From contig NZ_AJVC01000006.1 of the NCBI RefSeq assembly GCF_000261365.1, positions 124,001-188,000 of the forward strand: a stretch of 64,000 bases of DNA, written 5' to 3'. This document shows positions 24,489-33,719 of the stretch, piece after piece. This stretch comes from Herbaspirillum sp. GW103. Lineage in GTDB: Bacteria > Pseudomonadota > Gammaproteobacteria > Burkholderiales > Burkholderiaceae_D. The translations under genes were made by a program, and so were the position numbers. Position 1 is the stretch's first letter. Each line of letters starts with the position of its first letter. Under the pieces are notes generated by a model. That model searched no databases. It saw only the letters and a program-made list of their open reading frames with translations, and was not told where the DNA came from.

Positions 24489-25292
24489 TTACGCGGGATG
24501 CTGCACGTTGGCCGGCAGATCGCGGCCGTGATACTTCTTGTAGATGGCGTTGAGCTTGCCATTGCTCATGTTGGTCTTGACCCAGCCATCGATCCATTGC
24601 TTCAGGCGCGGCTGGTTCTTGTTGATGGCGATGCCCAGATCAAAGGCCTTCTGTTCGAACTTCATTTCCAGGTTCTTGCCAGGCGACTTCTTCTGCATCT
24701 CCTGCAGATTGGATGGCGTACTGGAGAAGACGTCCACCTGACCCGTCACCATCGACGTGATCAGGGTCGCATCATCCTCATAGCGCATGATCTCCGCGCC
24801 CTTGGCGTTCTGGGTAGTCAGGGTATCGTTGGGCGTGGCGCGGGTGACGCCGATGCGCTTGCCGTTCAGATCCGCATAATCCTTGATGGCCATGTTCCTG
24901 GGGGCCCCGATGATGAGGCTGATGACCGCATAGGGAATGGAGAAATCGATGACCTTCAGCCGTTCCGGCGTAATCGACAGCGAACCCACCACGATATCGG
25001 CGCGATTGGCCTGCAAGGTCGGCACGCGCGCCGCATTGGCCACCGGAATCAGGTCGAGCTGCACCCCCAGGTCCTGGGCCAGCAGCCGCGCGGCCTCGAC
25101 GTCGGAACCGGCCGGCTGCAGCTTCTCGTCGCTGTAGCCGAACAACGGTGTGCTGGAGGTCGTGGCGATGCGGATCTTGCCGGCCTTCCTGATATCGTCC
25201 AGCTGGTCGGCCAGCGCCGCGTGGGCGCTCAGGCCCAGGATCAGGGCCGCAAGGGCGGTGCGCGCGAGGGTGCGCAATTTTGCGTTTTTCAT
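24489..25292 (-). CDS. ABC transporter periplasmic solute-binding protein, polar-amino-acid (family 3) type
   Basis: The 267-residue protein has a signal peptide (ending AHAALA) and a family-3 binding domain: LDDIRKAGKIRIATT, GSDVEAARLLAQDLGVQLDLIPV, ADIVVGSLSITPERLKVIDFS and LNGKRIGVTRAT. It captures a polar solute in the periplasm. GGAG precedes the ATG by seven bases. It is the last gene of the run udh, permease, permease, ATPase, SBP. The usual Arg and Asp ligands for amino-acid carboxylate and amino groups cannot be judged without alignment, so the ligand may differ from an amino acid. Confidence 0.85.
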   Translation of the reverse strand: MKNAKLRTLARTALAALILGLSAHAALADQLDDIRKAGKIRIATTSSTPLFGYSDEKLQPAGSDVEAARLLAQDLGVQLDLIPVANAARVPTLQANRADIVVGSLSITPERLKVIDFSIPYAVISLIIGAPRNMAIKDYADLNGKRIGVTRATPNDTLTTQNAKGAEIMRYEDDATLITSMVTGQVDVFSSTPSNLQEMQKKSPGKNLEMKFEQKAFDLGIAINKNQPRLKQWIDGWVKTNMSNGKLNAIYKKYHGRDLPANVQHPA

Positions 25293-25343
25293 TACTTGTC
25301 TCCGTTATTTTATGAACAGGTCGTACAGGGAACAGCGTTTGCG

Positions 25344-26138
25344 CTACAGGTCGGCGGCCAGAAAAGCCTGTAATTCGGGGGTGTGCGGGTGGTCCAGCAT
25401 GTCGCCGGGACCGACTTCCCAGACCCGCCCCTGGTGCATGTAGATGATGCGATCAGCCACGCGCTTGGCAAAGTTCATCTCGTGGGTCACCAGCAGCATG
25501 GTCATGCCATTGGCGGCCAGGTCTTCCATCACGCGCAGCACTTCACCGGTCAGTTGCGGATCCAGGGCCGAGGTCACTTCATCGAACAGCATCACCTTGG
25601 GCGACATCGCCAGCGACCGCGCGATGGCCACGCGCTGCTGCTGGCCGCCTGAAAGCTGTTCCGGATACGCGCCGGCCTTCTCATCGAGCCCGACCTGCGC
25701 CAGCGCGGCCAGGGCCACGCGGCGCGCTTCGGCCTTGTGCTGCTGCTTGACGTGGCGCAGGGCCAGCATGACGTTCTCCAGCACGTTCAGATGCGGGAAC
25801 AGGTTGTAGCTCTGGAAGACGATGCCCACTTCGCGCCGCAGCTTGTGCAGGTCGACCTGCGGATCATCGACGCGGATGCCCGCCACCTCGATGCTGCCGG
25901 AATCGATGGTCTCCAGGCGGTCGATGCAGCGCAGCGCGGTGGACTTGCCGGAGCCGGAGGCACCGATGATGGCAATCATCTCGCCGCGCGCCACCTCGAA
26001 GGACACGCCCTTCAAGACCTGGTTGTCACCAAAGCTCTTGTAGACCTGGTCCAGCCTGACGATGACGGGCTGCGGCTCCTGCGCCGACGCAACGGGCCGC
26101 AGATGCGGCACGGATTCGGATTTAGCGATGGCTGACAT
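25344..26138 (-). CDS. ABC transporter ATP-binding protein, polar-amino-acid type
   Basis: The 264-residue cytoplasmic ATPase has Walker [11 protein letters not shown]-loop [13 protein letters not shown], signature LSGGQQQR, Walker [13 protein letters not shown] and switch His in LLVTHEM. It matches GlnQ/HisP-type subunits except for an N-terminal extension of about 25 residues (up to [15 protein letters not shown]). Its ATG lies inside the upstream permease gene (17-bp overlap), showing coupled translation. It energises uptake with the two permeases and the binding protein. Confidence 0.9.
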   Translation of the reverse strand: MSAIAKSESVPHLRPVASAQEPQPVIVRLDQVYKSFGDNQVLKGVSFEVARGEMIAIIGASGSGKSTALRCIDRLETIDSGSIEVAGIRVDDPQVDLHKLRREVGIVFQSYNLFPHLNVLENVMLALRHVKQQHKAEARRVALAALAQVGLDEKAGAYPEQLSGGQQQRVAIARSLAMSPKVMLFDEVTSALDPQLTGEVLRVMEDLAANGMTMLLVTHEMNFAKRVADRIIYMHQGRVWEVGPGDMLDHPHTPELQAFLAADL

Positions 26139-26775
26139 TGAGCTTTCTCTCCATGGATGCGCTCCACCGCGACAAGGGATAGCAGAGCAGGAAATAGAAG
26201 GTGCCCACCAGCAGGAACACCAGGAAGGGTTGGAAGATGGAGTTGTTGATGATCTGCCCGGCCCGCGTCAGTTCGACGAATCCGATGACGGAGGCCAGCG
26301 AGGTCATCTTGATCAGCTGCACCAGAAAGCCGATGGTGGGCGGCAGTGACAATCGCGTGGCCTGCGGGATGATGACCAGGCGCAGCGTCTGCCAGCGGGT
26401 CAGCGACAGACATTCGGAGGCCTCCCACTGCGGACGCGGCATGGCCTCCACGCAGCCGCGCCAGATGTCGCCCAGGTAGGCGCTGGTATAGATCATCATC
26501 GCCAGCCCGGCCGCCACCAGCGCCGGCAGCACCAGCCCATACACCGACAGACCGAAATAGACGATGAAGAGCAGGATCAGCAAGGGTATGCCCTGTATGC
26601 ACTCGATGAAGAGGATGGCGGGCCGCCGCAACCAGGCGCGCGGCGAGATGCGCGCCAGCATCACCAGGAACCCGCCGAGACCGCCCAGCACGAAAGCCAG
26701 CGCAGAGAGCACCAGCGTCCAGCCGATGGACTGCACCATGAAGAAGAAATAGGTCCAGCTGAAGTTGCCCATCAT
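26122..26775 (-). CDS. ABC transporter permease, polar-amino-acid type (second subunit)
   Basis: The 217-residue inner-membrane subunit has five or so helices and the family EAA-like loop ([21 protein letters not shown]), which docks on the ATPase. HisM/GlnP-type length is usual. Its ATG overlaps the stop of the first permease by 4 bp (ATGA). It forms a heterodimer with the preceding permease. Confidence 0.85.
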   Translation of the reverse strand: MMGNFSWTYFFFMVQSIGWTLVLSALAFVLGGLGGFLVMLARISPRAWLRRPAILFIECIQGIPLLILLFIVYFGLSVYGLVLPALVAAGLAMMIYTSAYLGDIWRGCVEAMPRPQWEASECLSLTRWQTLRLVIIPQATRLSLPPTIGFLVQLIKMTSLASVIGFVELTRAGQIINNSIFQPFLVFLLVGTFYFLLCYPLSRWSASMERKLNVSHR

Positions 26776-27605
26776 GATGTGCTCCCTTCGATGCGCAGCG
26801 AGGCGCTCGTATTGACCGCCACCGGTCGCGATACGCCATGCACATAAGGCACATGGGCCAGGGGTGCCATCCCCGCAGGATCCGTCGCAGGCAGTCGCGA
26901 CACCGGACTGCGCCGGCCCAGCGCAGCAGCACGGCGCAAGGTGCGGCGGCGCTTGAAGATAGTTTCACCGACGGAATAAGCCACCAGCTTGACCAGCACC
27001 GCCAGCACCAGGTACAGGGCGGCGACCACGATATAGGTCTCCAGCGAACGGAAGGTATCGGACTGCACGGTATTGGCAATGGCGGTCAACTCTTCGGCGG
27101 AGATCTGCGAGGCCATCGCCGAGGCCTGCATCATCAGCAGAAACTGGCTGGTCAGCGCCGGATAGACGCGCTCGATGGCCGGTTGCAGCATCACGTGCCA
27201 GCGGATGCGCCAGACCGACAGGCCCAGGCACTGGGCCGCCTCGATCTGCCCGCGCGGCACCGAATCGATACCGGCGCGGATGATCTCGGCAGCATAGGCG
27301 GCGATGTTGATGATCATCGCCAGCACCGCCGCCGCGAAGGTCGGCATGCGGATACCCAGACTGGCCAGGCCGAAATACAGCAGGAATATCTGCACCAGGA
27401 AGGGCGTGTTGCGCACCACCTCGATATAGGCACTACAGGTGCGGGCCAACAGACGATTGGGACTGTTCTTGGCGAAGGCAACGAAGATGCCGATGGCGAC
27501 GCCGACGATGATCGCCAGCGTGGTCATCTTCAGCGTCAGCCAGGCGCCGTGCAGGAACACGGGCCAGTAGGGCGCCAGCGGAGTGAAGTCGAGAGAGAAG
27601 TTCAT
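26772..27605 (-). CDS. ABC transporter permease, polar-amino-acid type (first subunit)
   Basis: The 277-residue inner-membrane protein carries the HisM/GlnP-type permease domain with the coupling loop SVPRGQIEAAQCLGLSVWRI. It is about 55 residues longer than typical members because of a hydrophilic C-terminal tail after FKRRRTLRRAAALG that has no recognised motif. The ATG at 27605 lacks a strong RBS. It lies 232 bp after the udh stop on the same strand; that gap has no gene and may hold an internal promoter. Confidence 0.8.
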   Translation of the reverse strand: MNFSLDFTPLAPYWPVFLHGAWLTLKMTTLAIIVGVAIGIFVAFAKNSPNRLLARTCSAYIEVVRNTPFLVQIFLLYFGLASLGIRMPTFAAAVLAMIINIAAYAAEIIRAGIDSVPRGQIEAAQCLGLSVWRIRWHVMLQPAIERVYPALTSQFLLMMQASAMASQISAEELTAIANTVQSDTFRSLETYIVVAALYLVLAVLVKLVAYSVGETIFKRRRTLRRAAALGRRSPVSRLPATDPAGMAPLAHVPYVHGVSRPVAVNTSASLRIEGSTS

Positions 27606-27837
27606 GGGCTGCCGGGTCCATCAAGGTTTCAGGAAACCGGACATCGGTGCGGCGCGGGCGCGATCCTGCTGCGTGCGAGCGGCCCGGTGTTCCGGGTGCT
27701 GCCTTGCTGCGATTCAGGTCAAGCGGTTGCGTGCGGTGCTGCCATGCCGCGCGACAGGAGAGGTCCTGCCGCGGCGGAGTACGACGAAATGCGAGGTGAC
27801 TGCTCGGGTGAAACGAAAACGCTGTGGAAAATTTGAC

Positions 27838-28692
27838 TTAGTCCGCCAATGGATCAAAGGGTCCCGCCGCCGTGAAGGCGCCGCCTTGCAGGGTCGCGAC
27901 GGGATCATCCGCAGCCGGTTGCGGTTGCGCTTCCACCTTGGCGCGGAAGATCTCCGAACTGTCCTTGGGCGCATAGCCCAGGTGCGCGGCATGACGGTTG
28001 TCCCACCAGGTCTTGGCGTTGGCCGACATGCCGTAGACGATGGTGTGACCCACACCCGCAATGAACAGCGCGCGCCGCAGCAGTTGCTCGAAGTCGTCCA
28101 TGCTCATCCAGCTGGCCAGCATGCGGCGATTGGTCGCTTCCGGGAAGATCGAGCCGATGCGGATGCTCACCGTTTCCACGCCATAGCGGTCGAAATAGAA
28201 CTGCGCCATGTCTTCGCCATAGGACTTGGACAAGCCGTAGTAGCCATCGGGACGCTTGAGATCATGCGCATCGATGCGCTCATCCTGACGATAAAAACCG
28301 GTGACATGATTGGAGCTGGCGAAGATGACGCGCTTGACGCCATGGCGGCGCGCGGCTTCGTAGATGTGGAAGACACCCTTGATGTTGGCTTCCAGGATCT
28401 CCTCGAAAGGACGCTCCACCGAGACGCCACCCAGATGGATGATGGCCTCACAGCCGGCCACCATGGCATCGACCGCCGCACGGTCGGCCAGGTCGCATCC
28501 CAGCACCTCTTCATGCGCCGCGGCCGGCGTCACGCCCTGCATGGCCGCAGCCAGATCGGCTACCCGCACACGCTCGGCGAAAGACGCCAGGCGCGGCCGC
28601 AATTGCCGTCCCACGCCACCGGCGGCGCCGGTCAGCAAGAGGCGGGAAAATCGGGCGCTCTGCCACGCATCGCGTTCAGTCTCTGCGCTCAT
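27838..28692 (-). CDS. udh: Uronate dehydrogenase (NAD-dependent)
   Basis: The 284-residue SDR-fold enzyme oxidises D-galacturonate/D-glucuronate to the aldarolactone. Key features are the Rossmann motif LLLTGAAGGVGRQL (18-31), VHLGG-like IIHLGGVSVERPFEEIL, FASSNHVTGFY (catalytic Ser region) and RPDGYYGLSKSYGE with Tyr152 and Lys156. The block SANAKTWWDNRHAAHLGY matches characterised Udh from Agrobacterium and Pseudomonas. I chose the ATG at 28692 because AGGAG lies upstream; an ATG nine codons earlier (28719) has no RBS. It is upstream of the ABC transporter genes and shares an operator-like sequence with exuT. Confidence 0.9.
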   Translation of the reverse strand: MSAETERDAWQSARFSRLLLTGAAGGVGRQLRPRLASFAERVRVADLAAAMQGVTPAAAHEEVLGCDLADRAAVDAMVAGCEAIIHLGGVSVERPFEEILEANIKGVFHIYEAARRHGVKRVIFASSNHVTGFYRQDERIDAHDLKRPDGYYGLSKSYGEDMAQFYFDRYGVETVSIRIGSIFPEATNRRMLASWMSMDDFEQLLRRALFIAGVGHTIVYGMSANAKTWWDNRHAAHLGYAPKDSSEIFRAKVEAQPQPAADDPVATLQGGAFTAAGPFDPLAD

Positions 28693-28799
28693 GCGGGCGG
28701 TCTCCTGATGGTTGCTCATCGTTGTAGTTGTCGATCGGGTGCTGTATTCAAGGGCCGTGATGCGCGCACACCCGGTACCGGGCGTGCGGCCGACTCATC

Positions 28800-28817
28800 T
28801 TGTACGTCGTCGTATCA
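28800..28817. promoter_or_regulatory. Operator-like element upstream of udh, related to the exuT palindrome
   Basis: On the minus strand the element reads TGATACGACGACGTACAA, matching the reverse strand of the exuT element (TTATACGACATCGTATAA) at 14 of 18 positions, with the core TACGAC..CGTA conserved. It is 108 bp upstream of the chosen udh ATG. The remainder of 28693-29044 contains no gene I can support. Confidence 0.55.
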
Positions 28818-29044
28818 CTTGGCGGATTATTCCCGGCGAGGTTCGGCTTGTCAACCGTATTTGGGGGCAGGTGGACGGCAGAAGCGGGGGTGTTGGCGCA
28901 GCCAGGGCCAACTTGGATCGCCCGCCATTCCCCCCGGATTTACCTCCGAAACTCATCCATCTTCGGTCATCTTTCCGACCTGCCCCAGCCGCGCAGGACT
29001 GCACCACAGCGCCTGGAGCAGATCGCGATGTCCGCGTCCTGCGC

Positions 29045-30553
29045 CTAAGAGCGGTCCGGTGATGACGATGCGGTGCCCTGCGGGCGGGCAGTGTCTTCGT
29101 TCCAGCCACCGCCCAGCACCTTGTAGAGCGTGATGCGATTGCTCTGCTCGGTCAGCCGCAGGGAGATCAGCGTCTGCTGTGCCGAGTACAGCGTGCGCTG
29201 CGCCACCAGGGTGGTGAGATAGCTGTCGATACCGTTCTTGTAGCGCGCCTCGGACAGACGGAAAGCCTTCTCGCTGGCCGCCGTGGCCTTGCCCTGTGCA
29301 TCCAGTCGCTGATCCAGCGTGGCGCGCACGGCCAGGGCATCGGCCACTTCGCGGAAGGCAGTCTGGATGGTCTTCTCATAACTGGCCACGTCGATGTCAC
29401 GTGTGATCTTGGCCGAGTCCAGGCTGGCACGCAGGCTGCCGGCATTGAAGATGGGCAGGTTGATCGACGGTACGAAACTCCAGCTGCCACTGCCCGCCTT
29501 GAACAAGCCGCCCAGGGTACGACTGGCGGTGCCGCCGTCGGCGGTCAGCGAGATGCTGGGGAAGAAGGCCGCACGCGCCGCACCGATGTCGGCATTGGCG
29601 GACTTGAGGGTGTGCTCGGCCGCCAGCACGTCGGGCCGTCGCAACAGCACCTGCGAAGGCAGGTCCGCCGGTGTGGCCGGCAACACGCTGGCCGTCTCGG
29701 GCAACGCCGTGGGCAACAGCGCCGCATCGACATCAGCGCCCACCAGCAGGCGCAGGGCATTGATGTCCTGTGCGACCTGGCTGGTGTAGCTGGCCACATC
29801 CGCACGCGCCGCTTGCACCGTGGCCTCCTGGCTGGCCAGATCGACGCCGGAGACGGTGCCGATGTCATGGCTGCGCTGGCTCAGTGCATAGGTACGTGAC
29901 TGGCTGGCATAGGTGTCCTGAGCCAGTGTCAAGAGCTCGCGGTCCGAGGCCAGCGTGAGCCAGGCCGTGGCCACTTCGGCCACCAGACTGATGTGGGTGC
30001 TGCGACGGGTCTCCACCTGATACTGATAGGTTTCCAGGGCAGCATCCGACAGATTCTTGAGACGACCGAAGAAATCCAGTTCATAGGCGCTCACGCCCAC
30101 CGTCACGCTCTGCTGTCTTGATACCGTGGCGCGGCCACTGGTGGACAACTCCGCCGGCGTGCGACTGGCGCTGCTGGTTCCGGTGGCTGAAATGGCCGGA
30201 TAGCGGTCGGCATCGGTGATGCGATATTGCGCCCGGGCCTTCTCGATATTGAGCGCGGCCACGCGCAGGTCGCGGTTGTTCTCCAACGCGGCCGCGATCA
30301 CCTGCTGCAGGCGCGGATCGAGGAAGAACTCACGCCAGCCGAGCTGGTCGGCATCGATTGCATCGGCGGCCTTGGCAGCAAGGGTGCCGACGGGCTTGCC
30401 ATCGACCGGCCGGGCCCAGCTGGCTGGCACCGGTGCCGACGGCCGGGCGTAGTCGGGCGCGAGATTGGCGCAACCCGCCAGCGCTGTCGTGAGCGCCAGC
30501 ACCATGGCCGTACGGGTCCACAGGATCGAGCTCTGTTGTATGGGCTGGGTCAT
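29045..30553 (-). CDS. Outer-membrane efflux lipoprotein, OprM/NodT family
   Basis: The 502-residue channel subunit has a lipoprotein signal (TTALAGCANL, Cys as lipidation site) and two OEP repeats rich in Ala/Gln/Arg coiled helices, with typical SAYELDFFGRLKNLSDAALE and RRPDVLAAEHTLKSANADIGAARAAFFPSISL segments. It forms the trimeric duct of a tripartite pump. The ATG at 30553 overlaps the RND stop as TGATG and has AAGGAGGG upstream; a GTG one codon earlier is also possible. It is the third gene of the MFP-RND-OMP operon. Confidence 0.9.
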   Translation of the reverse strand: MTQPIQQSSILWTRTAMVLALTTALAGCANLAPDYARPSAPVPASWARPVDGKPVGTLAAKAADAIDADQLGWREFFLDPRLQQVIAAALENNRDLRVAALNIEKARAQYRITDADRYPAISATGTSSASRTPAELSTSGRATVSRQQSVTVGVSAYELDFFGRLKNLSDAALETYQYQVETRRSTHISLVAEVATAWLTLASDRELLTLAQDTYASQSRTYALSQRSHDIGTVSGVDLASQEATVQAARADVASYTSQVAQDINALRLLVGADVDAALLPTALPETASVLPATPADLPSQVLLRRPDVLAAEHTLKSANADIGAARAAFFPSISLTADGGTASRTLGGLFKAGSGSWSFVPSINLPIFNAGSLRASLDSAKITRDIDVASYEKTIQTAFREVADALAVRATLDQRLDAQGKATAASEKAFRLSEARYKNGIDSYLTTLVAQRTLYSAQQTLISLRLTEQSNRITLYKVLGGGWNEDTARPQGTASSSPDRS

Positions 30554-33500
30554 CACACGCCCTCCTTTTGTATGGCGTGATCGTCATCCTTGGGCGGCTT
30601 GTTGGCCGCGCGGCGGTCCAGCCAGGTGCCGATCAGGTAGTAGAACAAGGGCACGAAGAAGATGCCCAGCAGAGTCGCGGAGAGCATGCCGCCCAGCACG
30701 CCGGTGCCGATGGCGCGGCGGCTGGCCGATCCGGCGCCGCTGGCCACGGCCAGGGGCAGCACGCCGAACATGAAGGCCAGTGAAGTCATCAGGATCGGAC
30801 GCAGGCGCAGCTGCACCGCCTCCAGGGTGGCCTCCCGCAGGCTCTTGCCGGACTCATGCAGTTGCTTGGCAAATTCCACGATCAGGATTGCGTTCTTGGC
30901 CGACAGGCCCACGGTGGTCAACAGCCCCACCTGGAAATACACGTCATTGGACATCCCGAACATGCCCGTGAGCAGCACGGTCCCGACGATACCCAGCGGC
31001 ACCGCAAGAATCACCGCGAAGGGCACCGACCAGCTCTCGTACAAAGCGGCCAGGCACAGGAACACGAAGAGGATGGAAATCGCATACAACATCGGTGCCT
31101 GGTTGCCCGAGAGCCGCTCCTGGTAGGACGAACCGGTCCACTCGAAGCCGATGCCCGCCGGCAGTTGCGCCACCAGCTTCTCCACTTCGGCCATGGCGCT
31201 GCCCGAGCTCACGCCGGCTGCCGGTTCGCCCACGATCTCGAAGGAAGACACGCCGTTGTAGCGCTCCAGCAGGGAAGGACCGTAAGTCCACTTGCTGCTC
31301 ATGAAGGCCGAGAACGGCACCATCTGGCTGGCCGAATTGCGCACATACCAGCGGTTCAGGTCTTCGGCCTGCATGCGGAAGGCGGCATCGCCCTGCACAT
31401 AGACCTTCTTGACGCGGCCATTGCTGAGGAAGTCATTGACGTAGGTACCGCCCATGGCCGTGGCGAGGGTCGAGTTGATGTCGGAGGTCGAAATCGACAA
31501 GGCATCGGCCTTGCGGTCATCGATGGCCACGCGCAACTGGGGCGTATCATCCAGGCCGGTGGTACGCACGTTGGCCAGCAGCGCATTACTGCGCGCCAGT
31601 TGCAGGAACTGGTCGCGCGCCTTGAGCAAGGCATCGTGGCCGACGCCACCGACATCCTTCAATTCCAGATCGAAGCCCGAACTCTGGCCCAGGCCGCGCA
31701 CCGCCGGCGGGTTCATCAGGAACACGCGGGCACCGCGAATCTTGGAGAGGTCGGCATTGGCCCGGCGTACCAGCTCGGCGGCCGACTGCCCGGCACCGGT
31801 ACGCTGGTCCCAAGCCTTGAGGCGGATGAAGGCGCGTGCCCCGTTCTGGCTGTTGCCACCCACGCCCGCGCCGACGATGGCCAGCACCGAATCAACGGAT
31901 TCGGGCTTGTTCATGAAGTATTGCTGCACCGTCTTGACCACGGTAGCGGTCTGTTCGGCCGTGGCGCCGGTAGGCAACTGGATCTGTGCCATCAGCACGC
32001 CCTGGTCTTCTTCCGGCAGGAAGGAGGTGGGCAGGCGCATGAACAGCACCGCCATCGCCACGGCGATCAGGGCATACATCAACAGGCCGCGCTTGCCGCG
32101 CTTGAGCAGGCCGCCCACACCACCTTGATAGCGCGTGGCACTGCGGTCAAAGGTACGATTGAACCAGGTAAAGAATTTGCCCTGCTGCACATGACCGCCT
32201 GCATGCGGCTTGAGCAAGGTGGCGCACAGGGCCGGTGTGAGCGTGAGCGCCACCATCACCGACAAGGCCATGGCCGAGACGATGGTGATGGAGAACTGGC
32301 GATAGATCACCCCGGTCGATCCACCGAAGAAGGCCATCGGGATGAACACGGCCGAGAGCACCATGGCGATACCGACCAGCGCACCGGTGATTTCCCGCAT
32401 GGACTTGCGCGTGGCTTCCTTGGGACTGAGCTTCTCCTCGCTCATCAGGCGCTCGACGTTTTCCACCACCACGATGGCGTCGTCCACCAGCAAGCCGATG
32501 GCCAGCACCATTCCGAACATGGTCAGCGTATTGATCGAATAACCGAACATGGCCAGGATGCCGAAGGTCCCCAGCAGCACCACCGGTACCGTGATGGCCG
32601 GAATGAAGGTGGCACGGATGTTCTGCAGGAACAGGTACATGATCAGCACCACCAGCACGATGGCTTCGATCAGGGTCTTGACCACTTCTTCCAGCGACAC
32701 GCGCACGAAGGGCGTGGTGTCATAGGCGATGTTGGTCTTGAGTTTCATCGAGGCCGGGAAGTACGGCTCCAGCTCGGCCATCTTCTTCTTGACCGCGTCC
32801 GCCGTGGCCAGCGCGTTGGCGCCGGTGGCCAGCTGGATCGCCAGCGCCGAGGACGGCTTGCCGTTCTGCTGCGAAGCGACCTGGTAGCTCTCGCCGCCCA
32901 GCTCCACCCGCGCGACATCAGCGAGCTTCACCACCGAACCATCGGAAGAGGACTTGACGATGATGTTGCGGAATTCATCCGGCGTGGTCAGCTTGCTGCG
33001 CGCCGTGATGGTGGCGTTGATCTGCTGGCCCGGTTGTGCCGGCAGCGCACCGATCTCGCCGGCCGATACCTCGGTGTTCTGCGCTTCCAGCGCGCTGGTG
33101 ATGTCGGAGGGCATCAGCGCATATTTCTGCAACTTGGCCGGATCGATCCAGATGCGCATCGCATAGTTGGTGCCGAAGGCGGTCACGTCGCCCACGCCCT
33201 CCACGCGGCTGATCTGGTCGGTCAGCGTACTGCTGATGAAGTCGCCGATGTCGATGCTGGTGATGCGCGGATCATCCGAGGTCAGCGACAGCACCATGAG
33301 GATGTCGGTCGAGGCCTTGGTCACCGTCACGCCATTGTTCTGCACCGCCTGCGGCAGGCGCGCAGTGACCTGCTGCAGCTTGTTCTGCACCTGCATCTGC
33401 GCCACGTCGGGATTGGTACCGGCGGTAAAGGTCAGCGAGACGGTGGCGCTACCGGCCGAGCTGGAGCTGGCCGACATGTATTGCAGATTATCCAGCCCCT

Positions 33501-33708
33501 TCATCTGCTGCTCGATGACCTGGGTCACCGAATCTTCCAGGGTCTTGGCCGAGGCACCGGTATAGGTGGCCTTGATGTTGACCTTGGGCGGGGCAATGTC
33601 GGGATACTGCTCCAGCGACAGCGAGCGGATAGCCATCATGCCCCCCAGCATGATGATGATGGCGATGACCCACGCAAAGATGGGCCGGTCGATAAAGAAA
33701 CGTGCCAT
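30553..33708 (-). CDS. RND multidrug efflux permease, AcrB/MexB/BpeB type (HAE1)
   Basis: The 1051-residue inner-membrane trimer pumps drugs using the proton gradient. It starts MARFFIDRPIFAWVIAI, has the proton-relay pair Asp-Asp in GLLVDDAIVVVENVER and the relay Lys in GLSAKNAILIVEFAKQ, two large periplasmic loops and 12 helices. GAGG precedes the ATG. The gene is 11 bp after the adaptor gene and coupled to the OMP gene. It most resembles MexB/BpeB-class pumps of beta- and gammaproteobacteria. Confidence 0.92.
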   Translation of the reverse strand: MARFFIDRPIFAWVIAIIIMLGGMMAIRSLSLEQYPDIAPPKVNIKATYTGASAKTLEDSVTQVIEQQMKGLDNLQYMSASSSSAGSATVSLTFTAGTNPDVAQMQVQNKLQQVTARLPQAVQNNGVTVTKASTDILMVLSLTSDDPRITSIDIGDFISSTLTDQISRVEGVGDVTAFGTNYAMRIWIDPAKLQKYALMPSDITSALEAQNTEVSAGEIGALPAQPGQQINATITARSKLTTPDEFRNIIVKSSSDGSVVKLADVARVELGGESYQVASQQNGKPSSALAIQLATGANALATADAVKKKMAELEPYFPASMKLKTNIAYDTTPFVRVSLEEVVKTLIEAIVLVVLIMYLFLQNIRATFIPAITVPVVLLGTFGILAMFGYSINTLTMFGMVLAIGLLVDDAIVVVENVERLMSEEKLSPKEATRKSMREITGALVGIAMVLSAVFIPMAFFGGSTGVIYRQFSITIVSAMALSVMVALTLTPALCATLLKPHAGGHVQQGKFFTWFNRTFDRSATRYQGGVGGLLKRGKRGLLMYALIAVAMAVLFMRLPTSFLPEEDQGVLMAQIQLPTGATAEQTATVVKTVQQYFMNKPESVDSVLAIVGAGVGGNSQNGARAFIRLKAWDQRTGAGQSAAELVRRANADLSKIRGARVFLMNPPAVRGLGQSSGFDLELKDVGGVGHDALLKARDQFLQLARSNALLANVRTTGLDDTPQLRVAIDDRKADALSISTSDINSTLATAMGGTYVNDFLSNGRVKKVYVQGDAAFRMQAEDLNRWYVRNSASQMVPFSAFMSSKWTYGPSLLERYNGVSSFEIVGEPAAGVSSGSAMAEVEKLVAQLPAGIGFEWTGSSYQERLSGNQAPMLYAISILFVFLCLAALYESWSVPFAVILAVPLGIVGTVLLTGMFGMSNDVYFQVGLLTTVGLSAKNAILIVEFAKQLHESGKSLREATLEAVQLRLRPILMTSLAFMFGVLPLAVASGAGSASRRAIGTGVLGGMLSATLLGIFFVPLFYYLIGTWLDRRAANKPPKDDDHAIQKEGV

Positions 33709-33719
33709 GTGTGCCTCGC

